Both the position numbers and the translations under genes were made by a program. Of a DNA stretch of 64,000 nucleotides, positions 34,368-42,786 are shown piece after piece. Each line of letters begins with the position of its first letter. Within the stretch, counting starts at the first letter, position 1. A model generated the notes under the pieces. It did not search any database. It saw only the letters and a program-made list of their open reading frames with translations, and was not told the origin of the DNA. Location: NCBI GenBank assembly GCA_016197365.1, contig JACPVS010000004.1, forward strand, positions 62,001-126,000, read 5' to 3'. Origin of the DNA: Mycolicibacterium cosmeticum (GTDB lineage Bacteria; Actinomycetota; Actinomycetes; Mycobacteriales; Mycobacteriaceae).

Positions 34368-35347
34368 GCGACGAACTTCAGCAACTGGTGGCCGATATCG
34401 GTCGCCGGTCCTATGACGAGAACTTCGGGAAGCGCAGGCTGCCAGAGGTTTTCGACGCAGCGCTGTGGCAGACGCTGGAGGAGACCGGCCTGAGCAGGCT
34501 GACCACCCAGCAGGATGCCGGCCCCGCCGAGGCTGCCGTGGTGTTGGCGGGCCTGGCCCGCTTCGCCGCGGCCGTGCCTATCGCCGAGACCGATCTGCTG
34601 GCCGGCTGGCTGGCGGCCCGGGCCGGTATCGACGTGCCAGAGAGCGGCCCGCTGACGGTGGCGATCGGCACCGGGGGCAGCGCGCCCGAGGTGCCGTGGG
34701 CGCGCGATGCGACCGTGCTCGTGGCCGACCGCTCGGCCGACGTGATTTCCGTTGGGCTGCTGACGGATCCGCAGAGCACCGACGACCACAACTTGGGCGG
34801 TGAACCGCGCGGCGCGATCAGCTACGACACCGCCGGCCTGACTCGGTTGGACGTGCAGATCGGAGACGAACTGGTGCGCCGCGGCGCCTGGGCACGCTGC
34901 GTGCAGATCATCGGTGCCTTCGATTCGGCGTTGGAGCTGACTGTCGCGCACACCTCGGAGCGGGTCCAGTTCGGCCGGGCGCTCAGCAAATTCCAGGCCG
35001 TTCAGCACTCACTTGCGGCGATGGCCGGTGAGATCGAACGGGCCAGGGCGGCAACCGATCTGGCGACCGCGGCCGTCACGGAGTATGGCTTTGCGGCGAC
35101 GCAGGCCGACTACGCGGTGACGGTTGCCAAGGTGGCCGTCGGCCGAGCCGTCACCCCGGTGACCACCATCGCGCATCAGTTGCACGGCGCCATCGGCGTC
35201 ACCATCGAACATCAGTTGTGGTCGGCCACCATGCGGGCCCGCAGTTGGAGCGACGAGTTCGGTAGCACCGCGTCCTACGCGCGACGGCTGGGCCGGCTGG
35301 CGTTGACGGCGGACGATCCGTGGGATGTCCTGATCAGCTGTCCCTGA
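34364..35347 (+). CDS. Acyl-CoA dehydrogenase-like partner subunit
   Basis: A 327-aa protein with the C-terminal acyl-CoA dehydrogenase helical domain (ERVQFGRALSKFQAVQHSLA, ATTIAHQLHGAIG-like region) but a short, divergent N-terminus. It lacks the RGGTxE flavin motif present in its neighbour. ATG 34364 overlaps the preceding stop. These features fit the non-identical beta subunit of an alpha2beta2 FadE complex. Alone it is probably inactive. Its 3' end faces the nat gene with a 48-nt gap. Confidence 0.82.
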   Translation: MSDELQQLVADIGRRSYDENFGKRRLPEVFDAALWQTLEETGLSRLTTQQDAGPAEAAVVLAGLARFAAAVPIAETDLLAGWLAARAGIDVPESGPLTVAIGTGGSAPEVPWARDATVLVADRSADVISVGLLTDPQSTDDHNLGGEPRGAISYDTAGLTRLDVQIGDELVRRGAWARCVQIIGAFDSALELTVAHTSERVQFGRALSKFQAVQHSLAAMAGEIERARAATDLATAAVTEYGFAATQADYAVTVAKVAVGRAVTPVTTIAHQLHGAIGVTIEHQLWSATMRARSWSDEFGSTASYARRLGRLALTADDPWDVLISCP

Positions 35348-35395
35348 TTTCGGCGAACCAGGGCCGGCCGCCGCTGCGCATCCGATTCACGTCGG

Positions 35396-36235
35396 TCACG
35401 TATCCAACACCTGGCTGACACGGGCTTCCACGTCTCCCAGGCCATCAAGGTCGATACCGAACCGGCCGGTGAGCTGTTCGAGTACGTCGGCGGCGGAGGC
35501 CAGCCGGACCTTCTCGGTGCTGCCGTTGCCGTGGATCGCGAGATTGCGTCCCCGCAGATTCCACCGCGCGCTGTCGGTGACCAGCGCGACGGACAGCCCG
35601 ACCACGAAGATCGCGCCCGGATACGTCGACGAATACCAGCTGCCGATGCTCAGATCGACCAGCGGCTGAGTGCGCAGGCTGAATTGGTAGAGCGGCAGCC
35701 ACTCGCCATGGAGTTTGGTCTGCAGTTGCAATCCCTCGGGATGCTCCACCAATCGATAGGGCTCGTGCCTGGTCTGCTGGACGGGGCCGGCCGTCAGCCG
35801 GATCGGCGAGGACAGGGTCTGGCCGCCGAAGCCGACATCGACCAGGAAGCGGCCGTTCTCGCCCGGCACCGTGACCGCCAGCACGTTGTGGGTGATCCCG
35901 GTCTGGGGCGCGTCCGGCGGCCGCATCCACACCACCCGCCCGGCCAGCCGATCCACGCCGTAGCCGAGGGATTCCAACACGTAGGCGAGCAGTCCGTTGT
36001 TCTCGTAGCAGAAGCCCCCGCGGCGCCGACGGACCAGCTTGGCCGTCAGCGCATCGGCACTCAGATCGTGCACGGGGACGCCCATCAGCGGATCGAGATT
36101 CTCGAACGGGATGGACCGGTTGTGGGCGGCGACGATCTGGCGCAAAGCGTCGAGGGTCGGCGCGGGTGAACTCTCGATGCCTATTCGGGTGAAGTATCCG
36201 GTTGTGTTCAGGCCCACCTCTCTATGGTGGAACAT
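35396..36235 (-). CDS. nat: Arylamine N-acetyltransferase
   Basis: A 279-aa enzyme with the complete NAT triad: C76 in RRGGFCYE, H116 in ITHNVLAV and D133 in LVDVGFGG, plus the N-terminal family signature AAHNRSIPFENLDPL. It transfers an acetyl or propionyl group from CoA to arylamines or hydrazines; mycobacterial NAT is linked to sterol-derived CoA pools and isoniazid acetylation. ATG 36235 is given, but GTG 36217 (behind AGAGAGG) would match other NAT N-termini better. It is divergent from the lipid operon that carries a KstR-type site. Confidence 0.92.
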   Translation of the reverse strand: MFHHREVGLNTTGYFTRIGIESSPAPTLDALRQIVAAHNRSIPFENLDPLMGVPVHDLSADALTAKLVRRRRGGFCYENNGLLAYVLESLGYGVDRLAGRVVWMRPPDAPQTGITHNVLAVTVPGENGRFLVDVGFGGQTLSSPIRLTAGPVQQTRHEPYRLVEHPEGLQLQTKLHGEWLPLYQFSLRTQPLVDLSIGSWYSSTYPGAIFVVGLSVALVTDSARWNLRGRNLAIHGNGSTEKVRLASAADVLEQLTGRFGIDLDGLGDVEARVSQVLDT

Positions 36236-36308
36236 GCCAGATCGGGGTGGTCACATCGGGTGATCTGCACCGCAACTCTTTGACCACCCGACATCTCGCG
36301 TGCAAAAC

Positions 36309-36322
36309 TAGAACACGTTCTA
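36309..36322. promoter_or_regulatory. KstR-type operator
   Basis: TAGAACACGTTCTA matches the KstR consensus TnnAACnnGTTnnA at all fixed positions and is a perfect inverted repeat with a 2-nt centre. It lies 31 nt before the ATG of the PlsC-like gene. A 9-nt inverted repeat GGGTGGTCA / TGACCACCC (36245-36253 and 36281-36289) lies between it and nat. Confidence 0.75.
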
Positions 36323-36352
36323 TTTCGTCGCCGGCTTCCATGGAGGGTCCAC

Positions 36353-37162
36353 ATGAGCTCGACCGATATCGAACCCACGGAGATCACCAAGTTCGATCCC
36401 AGCCTCACCGAGAAGGTGATGGGTTGGCTGCGCCCGCTGTTGAAGACCTACCACCGCACCGAGGTGCGCGGCCTGGAGAACTTCCCGGCCGGTGGCGCCT
36501 TGGTGGTGTGCAACCACTCGGGCGGCCTGTTTCCCATGGATGTGCCCATTTTTGCGGCCGACTTCTACGACAAGTTCGGCTACGGCCGCCCCGTCTACAC
36601 CCTGAGCCACGCCATGCTGATGGTCGGGCCCACCGCCGACTTCTTCAAGAAGACCGGCTTCATCCTCGCCAGCCGCGAGAACGCCGATGAGGCGCTGCGC
36701 TCCGGCGGCGTCGTCGTGGTGTTCCCCGGCGGAGACTACGACGTCTACCGTCCCAGCTCTGAGGCAAACAAGATCGACTTCGACGGACGCCAGGGGTACG
36801 TACGAGCCGCCATCAGCGCCGGGGTCCCGATCGTGCCGATGGTGGGCATCGGCGGCCAGGAGACCCAGCTGTACCTGTCCCGTGGCACCTGGCTGGCCAA
36901 GGCGCTCGGCCCGATTGCCCGCCTGGCCCGCACCAAGGTGGTGCCACTGTCGTTCGGCGTGCCGTTCGGCCTGTCGGCGGTCGTGCCGTTCAACGTGCCG
37001 CTGCCGTCCAAGATCGTCATGGAGGTGCTGCCCCCCGTGCACATCGACACGCAGTTCGGCGAGACGCCGGACATCGACGAGGTCGACGCACACGTCCGCC
37101 ACGTCATGCAGCGCGCGCTGAACGGACTGGCCGAGGAACGCCGCTTCCCGGTGATCGGCTAG
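36353..37162 (+). CDS. PlsC-family acyltransferase (Rv1428c-like)
   Basis: A 269-aa lysophospholipid-type acyltransferase. The catalytic motif here is NHSGGLFPMD (NHxxxxxxD, a variant of HX4D), and VVVFPGGDYDVYRP is the acceptor-site motif III region. ATG 36353 follows GGAGGG. It probably esterifies glycerol-phosphate or lysolipids at the membrane. It starts the operon plsC-like/fadD12-like/lipO-like, an order I recall from Rv1428c-Rv1426c, and the KstR-type operator in front suggests induction with sterols. Confidence 0.88.
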   Translation: MSSTDIEPTEITKFDPSLTEKVMGWLRPLLKTYHRTEVRGLENFPAGGALVVCNHSGGLFPMDVPIFAADFYDKFGYGRPVYTLSHAMLMVGPTADFFKKTGFILASRENADEALRSGGVVVVFPGGDYDVYRPSSEANKIDFDGRQGYVRAAISAGVPIVPMVGIGGQETQLYLSRGTWLAKALGPIARLARTKVVPLSFGVPFGLSAVVPFNVPLPSKIVMEVLPPVHIDTQFGETPDIDEVDAHVRHVMQRALNGLAEERRFPVIG

Positions 37163-37166
37163 AGGG

Positions 37167-38777
37167 GTGGGCCTCCTCGATCCGCTGACCACCACCGTCG
37201 GCCTGCTCAGCACGATGGCGCGTGCCGGGGTGATCGCCCCCCTGCGTCCGGACAAGTACTTGCGCATCGCCGCAGCGATGGCCCGCGAGAACATGAGCAT
37301 CACTTCGGGCTTCGCGGGCGCCGCGGCGCGCTGCCCGGACCGGGTCGGTCTGATCGACGAGCTCGGGGCCCTGACGTGGCGCGAAATCGACCAGCGCGCA
37401 GACGCTTTGGCCGCCGGACTGCAGGCCATCGGCTCCCCCGGGGTGATCGGGATCATGGCCCGCAACCACCGCGGGTTCGTCGAATCGCTGATCGCCGCCA
37501 CCCGGATCGGCGCGGACGTTCTGCTGTTGAACACCTCCTTCGCAGGACCGGCGATGGCCGAGATCGTGAGCCGCGAAAGGGTCGAGGCCGTCATCTACGA
37601 CGAGGAGTTCACCTCGACGGTGGACCGGGCGTTGGCCGACTCCCCCGACGTGACCCGCGTGATCGCCTGGACCGACAGCGCCGACCCCGACATCACGGTG
37701 GAGAAGCTGATCCGCGACCACACCGGCAAGACCCCGGTGCGGGCCAAGGAGAAGAGCAGGGTGATCCTGCTGACCTCGGGCACCACCGGAAGCCCCAAGG
37801 GCGCCAAGCATTCCGGCGGCGGGCCCGAGGTGCTCAAGTCCATTCTCGATCGCACCCCCTGGCGCACCGAGGAAACCGTCGTCATCGTCGCGCCGATGTT
37901 CCATGCCTGGGGTTTCTCGCAATTGGCGTTCGCGGCGTCGATGTCCTGCACGATCGTCACGCGGCGCAAGTTCGACCCGGAAGCCACCCTGGCCCTGATC
38001 GACACCCACCGGGCCACCGGATTGTGTGTGGTGCCGGTGATGTTCGACCGCATCGTCGAACTGCCCGACGAGATCCGTAACCGCTACAGCGGACGTAGCC
38101 TGCGCTTCGCCGCGGCCTCGGGGTCGAGGATGCGACCCGATGTCGTCACCAAGTTCATGGATCAGTTCGGCGACGTCATCTACAACAACTACAACGCCAC
38201 CGAGGCCGGCATGATCGCCACCGCGACACCGGCCGACCTGCGCGCCGCTCCGGACACCGCGGGGAAACCGGCCGAGGGCACCGACATTCGCATTCTGGAT
38301 CCCGAACTGCAGGAACTGCCGACCGGCGAGGTGGGCACCATCTACGTGCACAATTCCACCCAGTTCGACGGCTACACCTCCGGGTCGACCAAGGACTTTC
38401 ACGACGGATACATGAATTCCGGGGACATCGGGTATCTGGATTCGGCGGGTCGACTGTTCGTGGTGGGCCGCGATGACGAGATGATCGTGTCCGGTGGGGA
38501 GAACGTGTATCCGATCGAGGTGGAGAAGACCCTGGTTGCCCATCCCGACGTCGTCGAGGCGGCGGTGATCGGGGTGGACGACGAGCAATTCGGGCAGCGA
38601 CTGGCAGCGTTCGTGGTGCTGTCGGGCGCCATCGGGGCCGATGATCTCAAGCAGTACGTGCGCGAGAACCTGGCCAACTACAAGGTGCCGCGCGAAATCA
38701 CGGTGCTCGATGAGTTGCCACGAAACAGCACTGGCAAGATCGTGCGACGTGAACTTCAGGAGCGTGTCGGTGGGTAA
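37167..38777 (+). CDS. fadD12: Acyl-CoA synthetase (FadD12-like)
   Basis: A 536-aa ANL-superfamily ligase. The P-loop-like motif is LLTSGTTGSPKGAKHS, followed by PMFHAWGFSQ, YNNYNATEAGMI, the MNSGDIGYLD aspartate and GRDDEMIVSGGENVYP. The C-terminal lysine is in RNSTGKIVRRE. All core motifs are present, so it should activate a fatty acid or carboxylate to its acyl-CoA. The start at 37167 lies 4 nt after the acyltransferase stop. The symbol is from operon order and length, not from alignment. Confidence 0.85.
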   Translation: MGLLDPLTTTVGLLSTMARAGVIAPLRPDKYLRIAAAMARENMSITSGFAGAAARCPDRVGLIDELGALTWREIDQRADALAAGLQAIGSPGVIGIMARNHRGFVESLIAATRIGADVLLLNTSFAGPAMAEIVSRERVEAVIYDEEFTSTVDRALADSPDVTRVIAWTDSADPDITVEKLIRDHTGKTPVRAKEKSRVILLTSGTTGSPKGAKHSGGGPEVLKSILDRTPWRTEETVVIVAPMFHAWGFSQLAFAASMSCTIVTRRKFDPEATLALIDTHRATGLCVVPVMFDRIVELPDEIRNRYSGRSLRFAAASGSRMRPDVVTKFMDQFGDVIYNNYNATEAGMIATATPADLRAAPDTAGKPAEGTDIRILDPELQELPTGEVGTIYVHNSTQFDGYTSGSTKDFHDGYMNSGDIGYLDSAGRLFVVGRDDEMIVSGGENVYPIEVEKTLVAHPDVVEAAVIGVDDEQFGQRLAAFVVLSGAIGADDLKQYVRENLANYKVPREITVLDELPRNSTGKIVRRELQERVGG

Positions 38778-39966
38778 GCGCCGCACCCTACTCACCGCGG
38801 CCGCCGAGACCGTCAACGCCGCCAATGCTTTCCGACCGCTGACCCGTCGCGGCTACGCGACGATCGGGGTGTTCGCGTTCGGCTGGCCGACAGCGGAGAA
38901 CGTGCCACTGGTCGTCGGCACCTCGGCATTGGGCGCGCTGTGGCACGCGGTGCGGGGTGACTACCGGTCGACCGGCGGGCGAATTGCCCTGGCACTCAAG
39001 GCGCTCTCCTGGGCAGTGCTGGCCGTGGTGCACCGTCGCGGCCTGGCGTCCCGACCGTTCTTCGAGAAACCGCTGGACGAGGTGCTCGGGCCGCAATTCC
39101 CGTCGGTGCCGCCGCGCCCGGGTGGGGTGTTCGCCACCGGTCAGACACGGCGCCGCTTCGTCGAGAAGACCGTCAGCTACGGGCCGTACAAATCCAACGT
39201 CGCCGACATCTGGGTCCGCCCGGATCTGCCCCGCGACGGCAAAGCGCCTGTGCTGCTTCAAGTTCCCGGCGGAGCCTGGATGATCGGGATGAACCGCCCG
39301 CAGGCGTACCCCTTGATGTCGCAGTTGGCCGACCACGGGTGGATCTGCGTGTCCATCGGCTACCGGATCAGCCCGAAACATGCCTGGCCGGCGCACATCG
39401 TCGACGTGAAACGCGCACTGGCCTGGGTGAAGGCCAATATCGCCGAGTACGGGGGTGACCCCGACGCGGTGTACATCACCGGCGGTTCGGCCGGTGGGCA
39501 TCTGTGCTCGCTCGCGGCCTTGACGCCGAACAACCCGGCCTTCCAGCCGGGCTTCGAGGACGCCGACACGTCGGTGGCAGGTGCGGTGCCCATCTACGGT
39601 CGCTACGAATGGGTGACCGAGAATTACCCGGACCGGCGCGAATTCGGCTCGGTGCTGGAGCGGATGATCGTGAAGTTGCCGTTCACCGACAACCGTCAGC
39701 TGTACATGGACGCGTCGCCCATTGCGCACGTGGGACCGGATGCACCGCCGTTCTTCATCCTGCACGGCGCCGACGACACGGTGATCCCGGTGCAGGAGGC
39801 GCGCGAGTTCGTCGAGGCGCTGCGCGACGTGTCGACGTCGCCGGTGATCTATGCGGAGATCCCGTACGCCCAGCACGCCTTCGACATCTTCGGCTCGGCG
39901 CGCGGGCACTACACCGCCTCCGCCGTGGAGCGTTTCCTGGATTGGGCGCGCGCCACCCGGCAGTGA
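38770..39966 (+). CDS. Alpha/beta-hydrolase esterase (LipO-like)
   Basis: A 398-aa esterase. A hydrophobic N-terminal region of about 100 residues precedes the HSL-type hydrolase domain. The oxyanion motif is the variant VPGGAWMIG rather than HGGG. The nucleophile elbow is TGGSAGGH, and the acid and base are in HGADDTVIP and YAQHAFD. GTG 38770 overlaps the end of the acyl-CoA synthetase; GTG 38764 is also possible. Last gene of the lipid operon. It likely hydrolyses acyl esters at the membrane. Confidence 0.85.
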   Translation: MGKRRTLLTAAAETVNAANAFRPLTRRGYATIGVFAFGWPTAENVPLVVGTSALGALWHAVRGDYRSTGGRIALALKALSWAVLAVVHRRGLASRPFFEKPLDEVLGPQFPSVPPRPGGVFATGQTRRRFVEKTVSYGPYKSNVADIWVRPDLPRDGKAPVLLQVPGGAWMIGMNRPQAYPLMSQLADHGWICVSIGYRISPKHAWPAHIVDVKRALAWVKANIAEYGGDPDAVYITGGSAGGHLCSLAALTPNNPAFQPGFEDADTSVAGAVPIYGRYEWVTENYPDRREFGSVLERMIVKLPFTDNRQLYMDASPIAHVGPDAPPFFILHGADDTVIPVQEAREFVEALRDVSTSPVIYAEIPYAQHAFDIFGSARGHYTASAVERFLDWARATRQ

Positions 39967-39972
39967 TCAAGC

Positions 39973-39994
39973 TTGCATGCAACCTTGCATGCAA
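39973..39994. promoter_or_regulatory. Tandem TTGCATGCAA palindromes
   Basis: Two identical 10-nt palindromes TTGCATGCAA (39973-39982 and 39985-39994), 12 nt apart centre to centre, about one helical turn. They lie 21 nt before the GntR start codon and just after the lipO-like stop. This is a strong autoregulatory operator candidate for the GntR-MFS unit. Confidence 0.75.
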
Positions 39995-40014
39995 GGGGCG
40001 TAGAGTGAGTCTTC

Positions 40015-40653
40015 ATGAGCGATGGAGACTCCAGCGGGCAGCGCGCCTACCAGGCCACCAAAGATCAGATCCTGTCCGGCGCGGTGCGCGGCGGGCAGCT
40101 GCTCAGCGAGGTCGAGGTCGCCGCATCGCTCGGGGTCAGCCGGACACCGGTGCACGAGGCGTTCCTGCGACTGGCCGCCGAGGACCTGCTGGAACTCCTG
40201 CCCCGACGCGGCGCCGTCGTCGTGCCGGTGCCGCCCCGCGAGGCCACCGATCTGCTCGAGATGCGGCTGGCGCTGGAGTCGGCGGCGGTGCGGCGGCTGT
40301 GCCGGACGCCCGACGCGGTCGACGCGCTGTTCACCGAACTGACCGCGCTGATCACGCTGCAGCGCGAGGGTGCCGCCGCCGGCGATGAGCACCGGTTCGC
40401 CGCCGCGGACGACGCCTTCCATCACCGCATCGTCGAGGCCGCGGACAACGCCATCGGGCAGCGTTTCTACGCCTCGCTGCGGGACCGGCAGCGCCGGATG
40501 ATGGCGGCGGCCGTGCGTTCCGACACCGCGCGAGCAGCGCGGCTGATCGACGAGCATGCCTTGTTGGCCGACGCGATCGCGCGGCGCGATCTGGCCGATT
40601 TCGAGGCGCTGCTGCTGGCGCACCTGCAGGCTACGTATGGGGTGGTGCTGTGA
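40015..40653 (+). CDS. GntR-family regulator, FadR/FCD type
   Basis: A 212-aa regulator. The winged helix (about 10-75) contains LSEVEVAASLGVSRTPVHEA. An all-helical FCD ligand domain follows, with metal-type ligands plausible in DDAFHHRIVEAADN. ATG 40015. Its stop overlaps the GTG of the MFS gene, so the regulator and exporter are co-translated. Tandem palindromes directly upstream suggest that it binds its own promoter. The ligand is unknown, probably a small carboxylate. Confidence 0.9.
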   Translation: MSDGDSSGQRAYQATKDQILSGAVRGGQLLSEVEVAASLGVSRTPVHEAFLRLAAEDLLELLPRRGAVVVPVPPREATDLLEMRLALESAAVRRLCRTPDAVDALFTELTALITLQREGAAAGDEHRFAAADDAFHHRIVEAADNAIGQRFYASLRDRQRRMMAAAVRSDTARAARLIDEHALLADAIARRDLADFEALLLAHLQATYGVVL

Positions 40654-41888
40654 GGATCGGGGCCCGGAGGCGCCCCGGCGCCGACATTCGGCCGTGGGCT
40701 GCCGTCGCGCTGGCGGTCTTCTGCATCGGTTGGGGCGGCAACCAGTTCACTCCCCTACTGATCGCCTACGCGCAGCATTCCGGCTACACCCGCGTCGACG
40801 TCGACATCCTGCTCGGCGCCTACGTGCTGGGCCTGGTGCCCGGACTGTTGGTGGCCTCGGCGTTGTCCGACCGGCACGGCCGCAGGCCCGTCATGGCCGC
40901 CGGGCTGGTGAGCTCCGCCCTGGGCAGCGTCATCCTGGCCGTCGGCGACGACGCGGGATTCGTCGCCCTGTTCGGCGGGCGGTTGCTCAGCGGCCTCGCC
41001 GTCGGTATCGCCATGGCGGTGGGATCTGCCTGGATCGCCGAATTATCGCGGCCCCCTTTCGATTCCGCTCCCCCGGGAACCGGGGCACGACGTGCCTCCA
41101 TCTGGTTGTCCGTCGGGCTCGGCGTCGGCCCGCTGTTCGCCGGAGTGCTGACGGCATTTGCCCCGCTGCCGCTGGTGCTGACCTACCTCGTGCATGCGGT
41201 GCTATGCATCCCGGGGTTGTGGGCGGTGCTCTACCGGACCGTGGAGACCCGCGACGCAGCGCATGACAGCGGGGCGCCGCTGCTGCGACGACTGCGGGTG
41301 CCCGCGGCAGGGCACCGCAGATTCCTCCATGTCGTTGCGCCCATGGCGCCGTGGATCTTCGGGTCGGCGGCCATCGCCTATGCGATCGTGCCCGCATTGG
41401 TGGTGGACCGGCTCGGGTCATGGGCGCTGCTGTACACGGCGGGGCTGACGGTGCTCACCCTCGGCTGCGGTGTTGCGGTGCAACCGATCGCGCGCCGACT
41501 CGACGACCATTCCAGCGCCCGGGCCGTCGTGGTGTCGATGGTGTTGATGGCTGCCGGTGTCTTCGCGGCCGTCGCCACCGCCGTCACCCGCTCGCCGGTC
41601 ATCGCGTTGTTCGTCGCGATGCTGCTCGGCAGCGCCTACGGAATCGCCATCGTCTCAGGGCTTCTGGAGATCCAGCGGATCGCCGAACCTGACGAATTGG
41701 CCGGCATCTCCGGGGTGTACTACTCGCTGGCCTATGTGGGGTTCCTGCTGCCCGCCGTGCTGGCCGTGCTGGCGCACTACTTCAGTTATCCGGCCATGCT
41801 GACGGTCGTCGGGGTGCTGGCCGCGGTGTGCGCGGTGCGTTGCGCGACGGGGTGGTCCAAACACCTGGAGCCCGCACCCGCCGGCTGA
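40650..41888 (+). CDS. MFS transporter
   Basis: A 412-aa major facilitator with about twelve membrane helices. The loop between helices 2 and 3 is SALSDRHGRRPVMAAG, the classical motif A, and WGGNQFTPLLIAY lies in helix 1. GTG 40650 overlaps the GntR stop (GTGA). It probably exports or imports the compound sensed by that regulator. It ends before a long hairpin shared with the convergent lipoprotein gene. Confidence 0.9.
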   Translation: MRIGARRRPGADIRPWAAVALAVFCIGWGGNQFTPLLIAYAQHSGYTRVDVDILLGAYVLGLVPGLLVASALSDRHGRRPVMAAGLVSSALGSVILAVGDDAGFVALFGGRLLSGLAVGIAMAVGSAWIAELSRPPFDSAPPGTGARRASIWLSVGLGVGPLFAGVLTAFAPLPLVLTYLVHAVLCIPGLWAVLYRTVETRDAAHDSGAPLLRRLRVPAAGHRRFLHVVAPMAPWIFGSAAIAYAIVPALVVDRLGSWALLYTAGLTVLTLGCGVAVQPIARRLDDHSSARAVVVSMVLMAAGVFAAVATAVTRSPVIALFVAMLLGSAYGIAIVSGLLEIQRIAEPDELAGISGVYYSLAYVGFLLPAVLAVLAHYFSYPAMLTVVGVLAAVCAVRCATGWSKHLEPAPAG

Positions 41889-41898
41889 GTGCCGCGAG

Positions 41899-41947
41899 AT
41901 TGTCGTTATGGCGAGAAAGTCCGAGAGGCGACCGCCATAACTGCAAT
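41899..41947. terminator. Hairpin between convergent MFS and lipoprotein genes
   Basis: GTTATGGCG (41905-41913) pairs with CGCCATAAC (41933-41941). With one mismatch and one G-T pair, the stem extends to ATTG (41899-41902) / CAAT (41944-41947). No T-run on either side. Its position between two converging stops suggests bidirectional termination. Confidence 0.55.
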
Positions 41948-41956
41948 GTGGCGGCG

Positions 41957-42751
41957 TCAGCACAACCCGGTGTGCCGGCAGATGACGGACGGGACCTGCG
42001 GCTGCGGCAACGACGGCAGCTTGGGCGGCGGTGGGAGCCGCGGGTGGAACCCACCACGATTCCCGCCACCGTTGTCCGGAGCGGGCGCAGGTGCAGGCGC
42101 AGGAGCCGGAGCGGGAGCTGGTTCGGGTGCCGGGGCCCCCGGCGGTGGTGGCGGCGGCGGAGGCGGTCCCGGAGCCGGACCGGGCGCAGGGAGTTTCGCG
42201 GGCATGATCCAGATCGCGATCGACTGCGGCGTCAGGCCGTAGCCGGCCGGCGCGGCCGTCAGCGCCAACTGGGTGGGCAGCATGTCGGGCCTGATGTGGA
42301 AGAACACCCACCCGTCCGCATCGGCGGTGACCGGGGAGACCAGCGGCGGCGACTTGAGCACGGTAGGCGCCGAGGTGGGGATCTGTTCACCGCTGCTGAC
42401 GTGCAGTTGGAAGCCGCCGTTGGGACCGGTGACATCGACCGGGCCGGTGACGCCGTCGAGGGACACCTCGATGCCCAGTTCCAGCTCGTTACTGGTGTCC
42501 TGGCGTACGACGATGAGATTGTCGGACTTCGGCGTGATCGTGGCGCCCTTGGCCGTCAGCGCCGTACCCAGTTGCGCCATGCCCGGCATGATCGACACCG
42601 CGGCCGGGCCGGTACTGGCACTCGCCTTGACCGGCGAACTTTCGGCCATCGGAGCGTTGCCCGGACCGTACGAACAGCCGCCCAGCACGAGAGTCGCCGC
42701 GAGGACCGAAGTCACCGCGCCGAGGTGCTTCGGCCATTCCATGGGTCTCAT
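41957..42751 (-). CDS. Lipoprotein with Pro/Ala-repeat tail
   Basis: A 264-aa exported lipoprotein. The signal ends in the lipobox LVLGGC (Cys about 26). The mature N-terminal half is a beta-rich domain (DNLIVVRQDTSNELELGIEV, DADGWVFFHIRPDMLP). Residues about 190-235 are Pro-rich, with a run of nine prolines and alternating Ala-Pro pairs, then a Gly/Asn/Pro tail. The Ala-Pro segment resembles wall-spanning linkers of mycobacterial surface proteins. ATG 42751 or 42742 may start it. It lies 35 nt after the WS/DGAT gene. Confidence 0.75.
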   Translation of the reverse strand: MRPMEWPKHLGAVTSVLAATLVLGGCSYGPGNAPMAESSPVKASASTGPAAVSIMPGMAQLGTALTAKGATITPKSDNLIVVRQDTSNELELGIEVSLDGVTGPVDVTGPNGGFQLHVSSGEQIPTSAPTVLKSPPLVSPVTADADGWVFFHIRPDMLPTQLALTAAPAGYGLTPQSIAIWIMPAKLPAPGPAPGPPPPPPPPPGAPAPEPAPAPAPAPAPAPAPDNGGGNRGGFHPRLPPPPKLPSLPQPQVPSVICRHTGLC

Positions 42752-42786
42752 TGTGGCGCATGCATCCCGCCGACGCGGAGGGTGCC

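Noticed and set aside
36245..36289. GGGTGGTCA/TGACCACCC repeat as a nat operator
   Set aside because: Possible, but the arms are GC-rich and only 9 nt with a 27-nt spacer, which occurs easily by chance in this composition; kept only as a note under the KstR site.
42090..42190. Repetitive gcgcagg/gccggagc units considered as a DNA repeat or CRISPR-like array
   Set aside because: They are codons of the Ala-Pro linker of the lipoprotein; there are no spacers.
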